A stretch of 64,000 bases of DNA from Euphorbia lathyris (Eukaryota > Streptophyta > Magnoliopsida > Malpighiales > Euphorbiaceae): positions 75,235,256-75,299,255 of the forward strand of contig NC_088911.1 of the NCBI RefSeq assembly GCF_963576675.1, read 5' to 3'. The notes beneath the pieces are model-generated. The model had not been told where the DNA came from. It saw only the letters and a list, made by a program, of their open reading frames with translations, and made no database searches. Every line of letters starts with the position of its first letter. Position 1 is the stretch's first letter. Below, in pieces: positions 1 to 10,911 of the stretch. The position numbers were made by a program, and so were the translations under genes.

Positions 1-996
1 TTATGATTTAGAAGTTAGGCAGATAAAGTTTTATATAGCAGTTTCATGGCTTTCTAGTCATGTGAATAATGGGATACTAATTGATCGAGTTTAGATAAGT
101 CTTGGGTTTTAGAGAGCAATATCCGGAAAAACATTTTGCATCGTGGATAATAGGGTACTAATTGATACTCTAGCTAGCTTATATTCTTTTCATGATTTTC
201 TGTGTTCATATGGGAGTAATAGAAAATCTATGAAAATGTGGTTACAGGGGTTGTTACTAGGTGTCCTCTTATCTTGCAACTTTATAAGAGTGATGAAGGT
301 ACCAGAGAATATGTAGAGTTCTTGCACCTCCCAAGGAAACGATTAATTGATTTTGGTAAACCTCTCAACTTCTTAGCCATTACTTATAAGCTATGATTCA
401 ATGATTTTCGTCTGCTTTGCGAAATAAGTAAAATTTGGCATTGATTAGGTGTTGTGATACTATAGTTACACGGTAAAACTGTTTTAGCTATTGATGTTAC
501 TACTTAAGAGCAGCTCAAGCAAGTTATGCTTTATCTTGCCTTACCCCATTATTACTTATTCCTTGTGTGACTTCAATAACCATAGCCAAATAAGCCTTGT
601 TAGTACATTTGCCAAAGCAAATGAATTTTCTTTAAATTTCATAGATGTGTCTAGAACTGTGCATCTTGATTCATAATGGACTAGAACTAAAGTTAGCAGC
701 TTTGTATGATTGCTGCTTTGTTGTCGGGATTCAGGCTGACTGAACTTTTCTTTTGAATTTCCCAAATAAATAATTGTATGATAAATTCCTCACTTACTTT
801 ATGATTTGCATGATAAGCCATCAATTATCAGTGGAAAATTGTACAATTACCTACCATCTGCAATAGTTTCAATTAAACACTTGATGTGCAGTTCTATATT
901 GTGCAATAGTTGGTGTTAGTAGTTTCTTCAAAATAAGATCCCAATTGCTTCTTATCTTTGAATTGGGCCCTTATATATGCAGTTTTACTTTTGCAG
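1..996. other. Unassigned AT-rich DNA left of the cytokinin-receptor fragment
   Basis: No convincing coding exon was found on either strand; the open frames are short and resemble no family I recognise. The segment ends at a good splice acceptor (TTTTGCAG, ending at 996), so its last part probably derives from an intron of the captured receptor gene. It may lie inside the same mobile element as the three gene fragments that follow. Confidence 0.4.
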
Positions 997-1843
997 CATT
1001 AGCCAGTCAGATATAGTTCTAGTTGAGAAAGACTTGTGGATTTCTGCAGAGGATTCTATTACAAGTGCACGGCTAATGGACTGGAAACAGAACGGACACG
1101 TGTTTAAGTTGCCCAAGATGATGCTTGTTGCCACCAATTTTAAGGCTGGTGAATTTAATAAGGCTAAGGGAGGTTTTGTAGATAAAGCTATCATGAAAAC
1201 TTTGAATGTTAGTATGGTGGCTGCATGTCTTCAATAGGTGCTGGGAATTGGGAAAAAGAGGCTGCAAAGAAATGATCCCAATGGATTTACTTACCTTCGG
1301 AGCCTGCTCTTCGGTAAGAAAATTCTCGTGGTTGATGACAATATGGTAAACGGCAGAGTTGCTGCAGGTGCAGTGAAGTTTGTTGCGAATGTGGAGTGTG
1401 CTGACAGCGGAAAAACAACATTAAAGTTGCTTCAACTATCGCACAACTTCGATGCATGCTTTATGGATATTGAAATGCCAGAAATGGATGGGTAAGTTAT
1501 CTGGATTTAGAGTTTTGAAACATTGAACTTAAACATGGTTTTGTGAAAATTCTTGTTACTGTCCAGGTTTGAGGCAACACGTCGTATCTGGATGATGAAG
1601 AGCCAAGCTAATGAGCATATAAATGGTGAATTAGCAGCATAAGGAAGTGGTATAAAAGGCAGAGTAGAATGCACCAGTATTAGCCGTACTAGTATTAGCC
1701 ATGACGGCGGACGTGATACATGCTAGTATGCCATATATGATGAATTCATGAAATGTGGAATGGATGGATATGTATCGAAGCCATTTGAGGAAGAAAATTT
1801 TTATGAAGCAGTAGCCAAATTCTTTAAATCAAAGCCTATCTAA
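997..1843 (+). pseudogene. AHK4: Cytokinin receptor histidine kinase (AHK4/CRE1-like), C-terminal fragment, broken
   Basis: The fragment encodes the end of a plant hybrid histidine kinase of the cytokinin-receptor family, covering the receiver-like region and the final receiver domain; sensor and kinase domains are absent. Exon 997-1491 starts after a TTTTGCAG acceptor and contains LVEKDLWISAED, LMDWKQNGHVFKLPKM and the receiver landmarks ILVVDDN and FMDIEMPEMDG, where the Asp of FMDIE is the phospho-acceptor site. A 75-bp GT-AG intron (1492-1566) follows, then FEATRRI. The end is recognisable as CGMDGYVSKPFEEEN and KFFKSKPI before TAA at 1841-1843, with the conserved receiver Lys in SKPF. 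Lesions: TAG at about 1235-1237 within CLQ-VLGIGKK, a missing codon after AAGAVK, TAA near 1640, and a short duplication around 1675-1700 that shifts the frame. The retained intron means a DNA-level copy, not a retrocopy. It could derive from a paralogue (AHK2/3), but AHK4 fits best from memory. Confidence 0.85.
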
Positions 1844-2547
1844 GAGTCATATCTCTTGCAAAATCGAGATGAATGAGCAGTGGCAGCAATTTTATTTAGT
1901 AAGTGGTTCATTGCCTTGGACACTTTTCAATTTCATAATAGATCTCAATCTAAATTGAACCTTTCCCTAAGAAAGCAGTATTGATGCTAATTTTGTTTCT
2001 GCACTGCAAATTTTTCCTCAAGTTTCTCTGAAATTTGTCTACTTAACTGTAGGAGCTGAAGCAAAACCAGCATGGAAATCAGCATCGTGCATTTCACTAG
2101 TAAGTTATAACGTTTTCTCCTTGGAATTTAGTATTTGAATATCCAAAGTTTATGTGTTTGAATGTGGAAATGAATATCTTAAGATACATGTACGTACTAT
2201 AGGACTTGGGGAGCATGCTATTATAATGGATGATCTAGCTGCTACTAGTGGAACACTGTCAGCTGTAATAAGGCTATTATTAAGCTAACAGTTGCTTTTC
2301 CCTTAATCTGTTATCAATTTTGTCTCTACATAGAGATTTCTATCGAAATAACAACTAAGTAGAGCATGTTCAGTGAACATTGTTGAATGTGTGCTTGTGT
2401 TCTAGAGTTTAAGGTAATGATAGTAGCTTCTCATACTTCGTCAATTGTCATGCTTCCATATTTACACATTTTACTTTTTTCTCTCATATATAGTTTCTTC
2501 ATAATTTCGGATGTTCTAAGTAGCTTTTGAGGCAACTAATTCTCCAC
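1844..2547. other. Unassigned intergenic DNA between gene fragments
   Basis: No coding, RNA or clear repeat signal was recognised. The first part may be the 3' flank of the captured receptor gene. No terminal repeats were found that would separate it from the neighbouring fragments. Confidence 0.4.
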
Positions 2548-2868
2548 TCATATCTCTATGAATATCTGAAAATCTTGTATTTCACATGAACTCACTAAAA
2601 ATAATATGGCTTCAAATGGTATATGTAAGTCATCACACTCATCTGTAATATGCCTTGCCATTTGATGCAAATCTAGATAGCTAGTAGAATTGTCTGTCAT
2701 TATACTTATAAACTGAAAGATCACCTCTTCTTGGCCAACTTTAGTGAAATTTAACTTGTTACCGTCAAAAGGCTGGAGGACCTTGTCAACACGGAACTCA
2801 GTAGGTCTCTTCTTCAAGTGCCGGCCTTCATTCAGCTGGGCAATAAATCCATATCGGCCAGGAATCAC
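2548..2868 (-). pseudogene. VTC2: GDP-L-galactose phosphorylase (VTC2/VTC5-like) exon fragment
   Basis: VTC2/VTC5 enzymes convert GDP-L-galactose to L-galactose-1-phosphate, the committed step of plant ascorbate synthesis. On the minus strand an exon begins at 2868 just after a TTTGTTTAG acceptor and reads IPGRYGFIAQLNEGRHLKKR, then RPTEFRVDKVLQPFDG and FTKVGQEEVIFQF, a highly conserved stretch of this family. Homology stops near 2707. The open frame continues to 2548 with residues I do not recognise (MARHITDECDDLHIPFE), probably read-through into other DNA. Only about 54 of roughly 440 residues are present, so it cannot make enzyme. It points opposite to the flanking receptor and KNOX fragments, which argues for separate capture events. 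Confidence 0.8.
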
Positions 2869-3763
2869 CTAAACAAAAATAACCACATACTTCTGAATAA
2901 ATAATATATTTCCAACTCAATAAACACCAAGTTGCGATCTTTGATTGAGACCAAATCACAAAGTGGACAAAAGAACACTTCGTATATAAGAACTCTCTTC
3001 TTTAGCTTTCAACCTTACTGACTTGCTTGTCTTCACGCCCATGACTATCGAGGTAAACATCTTGCAATTGTGAGCCTATACCCTGATGCAGAAATTTACT
3101 TGTGGTTTCACCTACCTTTTGCTTGTCTTGGTTGTTGAGAAAATTGGGGAAAGAGGGAGAAAATTTGTTATTAATTGGGGAAAGAGGGTCAAATAGCTAT
3201 GACCAAGTGTTTCTCAATGCTAACCAAACATTTTAGATCCACTCTTTGGACTCCGGAGTAAAATATCAAGATAGAGTAATATATGTGTTCTTTGCCAGTT
3301 CAAAATGCATACTGGTCAGGGAGAGGATTATAGAAACCGTTGGTTTCTTCTACTTAAAGAATTTTTTCTATGAGAAATGTAATTTTAAATTTGATGGAGG
3401 ATCTATAACTTTTCGTGATGGTCACTGCACATAATAGCTCAAATTTTCTTTAATTGTTAGTGAGGTTAGTCATTTGTCATAAGAATAGATGAGCTCATGT
3501 ATGATAATGAAACATTTCAAATATATTTGGGTACAAAAGCATGTTTACCGTGAAAGAATAAGGATCATTTTCTTCTGATGTATGCTTGGTTATGACATTA
3601 ATTTTATGTCTTTATATTGTGAACGAAAAACAGGATCAATTCTGTTTACAAAACTGTAGTAGTTCTGTAACAGAACAAGACCAATTCTATTTACAGAACA
3701 GGACTTGAATCCTGTAACAGATTGAAGTTGCTAGGCTTACAACCTAATCATGATGCATTGCAG
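2869..3763. other. Unassigned DNA between VTC2 and KNOX fragments
   Basis: The part next to 2868 is probably the VTC2 intron. From about 3640 to 3763 the sequence runs into a clean TTGCAG acceptor of the KNOX fragment, so it is likely KNOX intron DNA; it carries short repeats of a CTGTTTACAGAAC-like unit around 3600-3720. Nothing else was recognised. Confidence 0.4.
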
Positions 3764-4330
3764 GTGCATTATTGGGTGAAGGCACCGGTGCCACGATGTC
3801 AGAGGATGAGGATGATCAGGAAGATTGTGATGCCAACTTGTACGATGGAAGTATGGACAGGCTAGATTGCATGGGATTTGGCCCACTTGTTCCCACTGAA
3901 AGTGAGAGGTCATTGATGGAGCATGTAAGGAAAGAATTGAAGCATGAACTGAAACAGGTAAGATTCAAGAAAAAAAATGGTATTGTTACAGTGTGGCTAA
4001 GCTGCGTTCTGCATTTAGGATTACAAAGAGAAGATTGTGGACATTAGGGAGGAAATTCTCAGAAAGAGAAGAGCTGGAAAATTGCCAGGAGATACCACCT
4101 CTCTCTTAAAAGCTTGGTGGCAATCACATTCCATGTGGCCATATCCAACTGTTAGTATGATTTTTTGTTCAGTAGTTGATCAAACTTTTTGTTCAGGAAG
4201 GAGGAAATCTTTTCTTTTGTTCAGTCATGAATTTTTCCTTTTCTTTTAGGAGGAAGACAAAACAAAATTAGTGCAGGAAACAGGCTTGCAGTTAAAGCAG
4301 ATAAATAATTGGTTTATAAACCAAAGAAAT
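3764..4330 (+). pseudogene. KNAT3: Class II KNOX homeobox gene (KNAT3-like) fragment: ELK domain and partial homeodomain
   Basis: Class II KNOX proteins are TALE homeodomain transcription factors. Three exons with intact splice sites are visible. Exon a (3764-3957) reads [17 protein letters not shown], then [20 protein letters not shown] and the ELK start ELKHELKQ. Exon b (4019-4150) reads [38 protein letters not shown] and WPYPT. Exon c (4250-about 4330) reads [20 protein letters not shown] and WFINQRN, then leaves homology inside recognition helix 3, just after the WF-NQR core. The KNOX1/KNOX2 domains and the end of the homeodomain are missing. The preserved frame and introns indicate recent DNA-level capture. 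KNAT4/5 origin is possible. Confidence 0.88.
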
Positions 4331-4619
4331 TATGCCTTTTCTTTTCTGATTTTTTCATTTTTGGGTTTGATTTTACCATTTTTCTCAATAGTATGAACTT
4401 CTCATTTGGTTGTGTACAGACGGACCAAGTCCGTTCGTATGCATGCCATATAGTTGCCATGACTGCCAGTAGCTTTCTGATTAGCCAATATAATTTGGTA
4501 GAAGATTTTGGTCAATATCACTACATACGTATGTTATTTGTCATATTGCTGATTTGCTTTTATTTGCTTTGGAGTGACATACCAATTATTATTTGATGTT
4601 ATCATAGCTCCATTCAATC
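4331..4619. other. Unassigned DNA after the KNOX break
   Basis: The sequence directly after WFINQRN is not KNOX. It is T-rich and non-repetitive, with no gene recognised. It joins the captured fragments to the AT-rich transposon end. Confidence 0.4.
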
Positions 4620-4993
4620 CAAATTTTTATTTATTTTATTATTGGAAATTTTAGTTCAAATAATAAATATCATTAATTAGAGTAAATATTATGATTTAAT
4701 AAGGGAATTTTTAATTATTATAAATAGTTTTAATAATGAGATTTTTATTTATTATAAATAATTTTAATAACAGAAATTTTAATTATTATAAATAATTTTT
4801 AATAAGAGAATTTTTAGTTATTATAAATACTCTTATAAAAAAAATATTTCCCTTATTAAAAGTATTTAGTAAGGAAGCATTTATTAAGGGGTCGATAAGG
4901 GGGAATTTCCCTTATTAAAAGCTTCTAATAAGGAAAATTTGACTTTTAACAAGGCTTTTCACTCTTATTAAAACCTATTTTTTTTTTGTAGTG
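4620..4993 (+). mobile_element. CACTA (En/Spm-type) transposon end with subterminal repeats
   Basis: The last bases read TTTTTTTTTTGTAGTG, whose reverse complement begins CACTACAAAAAA, the usual plant CACTA terminus. Upstream is an array of short degenerate repeats, first of a TTATAAATAATTTTAATAA type (4680-4830), then of CCCTTATTAAAAG and its complement (4845-4975), as expected for CACTA subterminal repeats. Sulfotransferase coding sequence starts immediately after 4993, so this end marks an insertion into that gene. No matching left end (CACTAC...) was found between 1 and 4600, so the other end probably lies outside the window. The three gene fragments at 997-4330 would then be cargo. Confidence 0.65.
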
Positions 4994-5309
4994 AACAAGG
5001 TTTTATGTAAAAAAGTTAGGAGAATTCATGGGGTATCCTTTTAGTGTGGAGGAAGAAGAAAATGGAGTTGTGGAGAAGATAATAAAGATGTGTAGCTTTG
5101 AGAATCTGAGTGAGCTTGAGGTGAATAAAAATGGAAATCACAGGGAAAACACAAGTCTAGCCATTAAAAACAAAGTGTATTTAAAGGTTGTAAACTTGAT
5201 AGAATTGCAATTGACAAATATTTGCACAACTCTGGCAGAGTCTCCCCAAACTAATTTTGGCATTCATCTACACCAATCAAATTATTATTAGAAATGAATA
5301 CAGAAATGG

Positions 5310-5398
5310 GATCGTTTTTTCTTTTCCTCTCCTTCTCGTGGGAGTCTTGATCGTTTTTCTTTTCCTCTCCTTCTCGTGGGAGTCTTGATCGTTTTTCT
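5310..5398 (+). repeat. 38-bp tandem repeat in the LINE 5' UTR
   Basis: Units starting GATCGTTTTTCTTTTCCTCT begin at 5310, 5349 and 5387 (the last partial), each containing CTTCTCGTGGGAGTCTT. Tandem units in a LINE 5' UTR can carry promoter activity; that role is inference. Confidence 0.8.
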
Positions 5399-5747
5399 TC
5401 AATTTCGCTGCTGTGCCGCGGACTGCGTTTCTTCTCCATTTACTCTGCTGTATCGTGGACTGCGATTTGTTTTGCTGATTGCCGTGTTTCTGTGGAGGTT
5501 TGTCCTCTGTTTTCTGGAGCTTGGGGTTGTAGTGTGGATAGGGCTTTGGGTTTATCTTTACTGAATCTTGGTTTGTTTGGATTAGGGTTTTATCGATTGC
5601 TTTAATCAAAAGTAGTAGAATATCTTTCTGGTTTGCGGGTAATTATCTCTAATTTGTTGGGATCGATTTTTCTGCTTTCTGGTAATTGGGGTTTTGTGTG
5701 GATTGTGTTTTGTGTTCTCTAAGGGTTTATCGTTGGTTTGCTGCCCC

Positions 5748-6848
5748 ATGGATACCTCATTAGACAATCTATCTTTGGATGAAGAGGAGGATGATCCGAT
5801 TGTTTTTCCAATAATAGGACAGGATATGCGGAATGATGGAGAGAATCTGAAATTGGTGGGGAAGTTTTTATCAGAAAGAACGATTAATTTTGCAACAATG
5901 AAGTCACGTATGGCGGATATTTGGATGCCCAAGAAAGGGGTTTGGATCACTGCGTTAAATCCCAACCTTTTCTGTTTTGAGTTCTATCATCAAATTGATA
6001 AAAACAGAGTGATGGAAGGGGGGCCGTGGTCCTTTGATAACAAGATGTTGCTGCTAAAAGAGGTTGAATGGGGTCAGCCTCCTGAGGAAGTCGACTTATC
6101 ATTGCTGAATATTTGGGTTCAGATTTATGGAATCCCTGTTGGTTTGTTTTCAGAATCGGTGGGGAAGCAGGTTGGTGATTTTATTGGATCTTTTTTAGAG
6201 TATGACCCTTTAAATGAGATAACGAGTAGGAGACTTGATTTCATGCGCATCCGTGTTTGTATTGATGTTCGGAAACCGCTAAAACGCTGTAAACGTATTA
6301 AAAGACCGGAGATGGAGAGCTCTTTTTTACAGTTTAAATATGAGAGATTGAGCAACTTTTGTTTCCTCTGTGGAGTTTTGGGGCATACTGAGCGTTTTTG
6401 TGATGGTTTGTTTGACAAGGATACACGCAACGTTACGAGAGGTTGGGGTACATGGTTGGTTGCTCAAGGGAGGAGAGGCAGTGGACCGCCAGTATCTAAA
6501 TGGTTGCGTGAGCCTGGATTGAAGAAGGATGGGATGTGGATTGATTCTGTTTCTGATAGTGGAAGGAATGTCTGGGAAGTTGGAAACAATTCCAATATGG
6601 AAACAGGTGGAAATGGTAAAGCGGACGTGGAAAGTGCAGGGGAAGAGGATGAATTGGACTTGATAGAAATTAAGAAACGCAGAAGAAGCGGTAGTGAGGG
6701 TGATGATCAGAATGTAAAAATGATTCCTGAAAGGGTTTTGGAGGGTGTGTTGGTGGATCATGAAGTTTCCAAAATTCAGTTGGATTCTTCTTTTCCTGGT
6801 TCTATGGTTTCGGCGAGGTCTGGAGATCAGACCCGCCAAGGTAAATGA
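5748..6848 (+). CDS. LINE ORF1: DUF4283 and zinc-knuckle RNA-binding protein
   Basis: An intact open frame of 366 residues from the ATG at 5748 (MDTSLDNLSLDEEEDDPI); an in-frame upstream start at 5694 is less likely because the acidic N-terminus after 5748 is typical. A DUF4283-like region is visible (LVGKFLSERTINFATMKSRM, WIPALNP-type stretch, GGPWSFDNKMLLL), followed by a zinc knuckle CFLCGVLGHTERFC of the CX2CX4HX4C type at about residues 205-219. The basic tail contains KKRRRSG. The product should bind element RNA and form the ribonucleoprotein. The TGA stop overlaps the ORF2 start as ATGA (6845-6848), suggesting coupled termination and re-initiation. Confidence 0.9.
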   Translation: MDTSLDNLSLDEEEDDPIVFPIIGQDMRNDGENLKLVGKFLSERTINFATMKSRMADIWMPKKGVWITALNPNLFCFEFYHQIDKNRVMEGGPWSFDNKMLLLKEVEWGQPPEEVDLSLLNIWVQIYGIPVGLFSESVGKQVGDFIGSFLEYDPLNEITSRRLDFMRIRVCIDVRKPLKRCKRIKRPEMESSFLQFKYERLSNFCFLCGVLGHTERFCDGLFDKDTRNVTRGWGTWLVAQGRRGSGPPVSKWLREPGLKKDGMWIDSVSDSGRNVWEVGNNSNMETGGNGKADVESAGEEDELDLIEIKKRRRSGSEGDDQNVKMIPERVLEGVLVDHEVSKIQLDSSFPGSMVSARSGDQTRQGK

Positions 6849-9800
6849 TTTGTCTTAGCTGGAACTGTCGGGGCCTCGGCAACCCCCGGGCAGTTCGGGT
6901 TCTGGGTGAGTTACTGAAGACTCACAAGCCGCAGTTGGTTTTTCTGATAGAAACCTTGGTTGATGGAGTTCGGATGGAGAGTTTAAAACGACAGTTTGGG
7001 TTCAAAGGTTGTTTTACGGTTGGTGCTAGAGGTCACAGCGGGGGCCTTGCAATGTTGTGGAAGGAGGAGGCGGGGGTTGATGTTAAAAGCTTTTCTGACC
7101 ACCATATTGAGATGTCTGTTATGGACAGGAGTGTCGGGGATTGGAGGTTAATTGGGTTTTACGGCTATGCGGATAGAGGGAGGCAAGCGGATTTATGGAA
7201 CTTACTGGGATCAATAGTTCAAAACTCAATTTTGCCTTGTTTATTCATTGGTGATTTTAATTGTATTTTAAACATGGATGAGAAAAGGGGAGGTCCGATT
7301 TATCCGGCTTGGCTTATAAATAGATTTAATGTTGCGGTTCAAAACAATGATCTTCATGATCTATCTTTGAGGGGCAGTAAGTTCACTTGGGAAAGAGGTC
7401 GCGGGTCGGATCATTGGGTTTGTGAAAAATTGGATAGGGCTCTAGGGTCAGGGGGATGGATGGCTCGGTTTAATAATTACCGACTAATGAACTTAACGGC
7501 ATCATATTCTGATCATTCCCCTTTACTTTTGGTGTCTAACTTTTCTACCCCTAGAAGAAAAAGTTACAGATTTCGTTTTGAAGCAGCTTTGTGCAAGGAA
7601 GTGGGGTTCGACGAAGCCGTCCAGTTATGTTGGCAAAACTCTCATGGCATCTCTGTTCCGAAGCGTATTAATTCTTGCAGGGCGCTTATTGAAAGATGGG
7701 GGGCTGATTACAAAAGGCGTTTTCTCAATAAAATAAGCAGATTTAAAAGAGAAATGGAATTATATAGGGATCGTTTTGATGCGGTTTCTGTTATGAGGTA
7801 CAAAGAAAGTAAGGAACAACTTAATATCGCTTTGGATCAGGAAGCTGTTTATTGGAGGCAACGAGCTAAGATTTTTTGGCTTAAGGAGGGTGATAGGAAT
7901 ACAAGGTTTTTTCATGCGTGTGTCAAGGTTCGGAAACAGACGAATCATATTCATTCGTTGGTTGATGAACAAGGTGTAAATCAGACTGAGGAATCTATTA
8001 AAGGTACAATTGCTCTTCAATACTTTGCTGAGTTATTTTCTGGATCCCCTGCCCAAAATTTTGATGAGATTGATTTTATCCCTATCATTGTGTCTAATGA
8101 GATGAATTCTATCCTGGTTGCACCTTTTACCTTTGAGGAATTCACAAATGCAATATTTCAAATGAAACCCGAAAAATCCCCTGGACCTGATGGTTTGAAC
8201 CCGAGTTTTTATCAGCATTTTTGGGATACTATAGGGTTAGATATTTTTGAGGCTTGTTCGGGCTGGTTAGGGTGTAATGAATTCCCGGAAAAGCTTAATG
8301 AGACCATTATTACCTTGATACCTAAATGTGATAATCCGGCGAAAATGACTGATCTCAGACCTATATCATTATGCAACGTGCTTTATAAATTGGTTGCAAA
8401 AGTTCTGGCTAATAGATTAAAAAGTGTGTTACCGGATATCATTTCTGAAAGTCAATCGGCTTTTGTTCCGGGACGATCCTTGGTTGATAGTGTTCAAATT
8501 GCATTTGAATCTCTACATTTTATGAAAAGAAAACGCAGAGGGGGGAGAGGTGAGGTAGCTTTGAAGTTGGATATCAGTAAAGCGTATGATAGGGTTAGTT
8601 GGGAGTTTCTGAGAGCTGTTATGGTGCGTATGGGTTTTGATGAAGTTTGGGTAAATTGGATGATGTTGTGTATTTGCACTGTTTCTTATGAAATTTCTTT
8701 GAATTCTGATTTGGTTGGTCCGATTACCCCGATGAGAGGGCTGAGATAAGGGGATCCTTTATCTCCTTACCTGTTTATTATTTGTACTGAGGTCCTGTCT
8801 AGATCAATTTCTAAAGCTGAGATGGATGGGTTAATTACTGGCTGTCGTATTTGCACTGGGGCTCCTAGCATCTCGCATTTTTTTTTTTGCAGATGATAGT
8901 ATGCTTTTCTTTAGTGCAACTGAAGCTGAATGCAGAACGGTCAGTACTATTCTTTTATCTTATGAACTTTGGTCAGGTCAGGCTGTAAATAGGCAGAAAT
9001 CAGGGATTTTTTTCAGCACAAATGTCAGTATTGATAATCAGGAGAGGTGCAAAGAATTACTCGGTATTTCTCTTCCATTTGATACTGGGAGATATCTTGG
9101 TCTGCCTTCTTTGATTGGGAGGTCTAAAAAAGCTATTTTCAGTTTCTTAAAGGATCGGTTGACTAGAAGGTTTTGTAGCTGGTCCTACAGATTTCTGTCT
9201 AATGCAGGGAAGGAGATTTTACTTAAGGCGGTTGCACAAGCTTTACCTACTTTTTGCATGAGCACTTTTCTGCTCCCTAAGTCAACCTGTGAAGAGCTTC
9301 AAAGGATGATGAACTCGTTTCGGTGGGGTACGAAGGAAAACGGATCAAGGAAAATTCACTGGTATAGCTGGGAAAGGTTGTGTGTTAGAAAGGAAAATGG
9401 TGGGTTGGGTTTTAGGAAGTTGTTTGAGTTTAATCTCGCCCTCTTGGGTAAACAAAGTTGGAAGTTAATTGAAAAGCCAAATCTGTTAGTGAGCCGTATG
9501 TTCAAAGACAAATACTACCCCCACGGTTCACTTCTTTCTGCTAACTTGGGGAGCAATCCCAGTCTAGTTTGGCGGAGCGTTTGGAGTTCATTATCGGTGA
9601 TCAGGGAGGGTGTGAGATGGAGAATTGGTAGGGGCACTCAAATTTCAGTTTGGAGAGATCCTTGGATGTCATCTGATGTTAGGAGAATGGTGGAACCTCT
9701 AAGTACGGAAGTGAATAAGGATGCGGTTGTTGCTGATCTTTTTGTACCGGGCACACGGATTTGGGATAGAGGGAAAGTTGAGGAGTGGTTTGCTATTGAG

Positions 9801-10911
9801 GATAGTAACATAATTCTTAATATGGTTGTGTCGTTATCTTTTTTGGATGATTCTATTATTTGGCACTTTAATTCCAATGGAATTTATACTGCTAAATCAG
9901 GTTATCGTCGGCTCGATCCTAGTCCGCCTGTAGCTGATCTGAGTGTGGGATGGAAACAGATTTGGAGCTTAGAAATTCCTCCTAAATTCCGTTCGTTTAT
10001 GTGGAGATTATGTGCAAGGATTTTGCCTTTGAGAAGTCGGCTGTCGCATCGGCACATTGAGGTTCCGGTTGAGTGTGTAATATGTGGTAGGGATGAAGAG
10101 CATGGTTGGCATCTCTTCCGGGGTTGTGAATTTGCGGTGTCCTGTTGGCAGTTTGTCGGGGCTGAATGCTCCTGGATGTGACGGGGATTGGATTGAAGTT
10201 TGGGTTCTCAATATGTTGATTAATTCATCTTCCGAGATAGCTTGCAAGTATGCTGCAGTGTTTTGGGCTATTTGGAACTTTAGGAACCAGAAATTGTGGA
10301 CGGGTAAGAGTGGCAATGTCAGTTCAGTGGTGGCACATGCTGAAGCGTTGGTAATTGAATGGAGGGAGGCGAATCGTAAAGTGGTTAGAAACAGTGCTGG
10401 TACGCGTAATGGTTGTGAAAATAAGTGGAAAAAACTAGTAGAGGGGATTTTAAAGTGTAATGTTGATGCTTCTACTTTTGCTGATACAAACCAATTCGGT
10501 GCAGGGGCTGTTGTGCGTAATCATTTAGGACGTCTTCTGGTTTGTTGCAGTATGTGGGAGTCGGGAGTTATCTCCGCTCCGTTGGCTGAAGCATTAGCAA
10601 TCAAATACGCCTTAGAATGGTGCATTACATTGTCGTTTACTAATGTTTGTTTCGAATCGGATGCAAAGATCATCACTGATAGTATTCACTTGCCGCAAAT
10701 TGATAGATCGGAAGTTGGGGGTGTTATAGGGGATATCCGTAGGATACTTGATGAACGTCAAGATTTTTCTGTGACTTTTGTTTCGCGATTAGCGAACGGT
10801 GCTGCTCATGCTATGGCTAGGCATGCTCATTCCAATGCTAATTGTTTTAGTGATTGTGTTGCGCCAAGTTTTTTGGTTCCTATTCTTTGTACGGATATTG
10901 GTTCTTCTTAA
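6845..10911 (+). pseudogene. LINE ORF2: endonuclease / reverse transcriptase / RNase H, with one stop and two frameshifts
   Basis: Domain order: APE-type endonuclease at 6845-7540 (MICLSWNCRGLGNPRAVRVL, FLIETLVDG, FIGDFNCIL, SYSDHSPLL), reverse transcriptase at about 8130-9300 (SPGPDGLNPSFYQHFW, DLRPISLCNVLYKLVAKVLA, LDISKAYDRVSW, GDPLSPYLF, FADDS), a zf-RVT region near 9930-10130, and RNase H at about 10440-10850 (KCNVDAS, LAEALAIKYAL, FESDAKIITDS). Lesions: TAA at 8747-8749 where LRQGDP is expected (CAA to TAA); a run of ten T at 8879-8888 where nine keep the frame into FADDS; and a frameshift near 10140-10180 between zf-RVT and RNase H. Apart from these the frame is open throughout. Confidence 0.9.

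Noticed and set aside
5028..5291. Open frame read as a complete small gene
   Set aside because: Its first 52 codons are sulfotransferase C-terminal sequence and the rest reads into the LINE 5' end, so it is not an independent gene.
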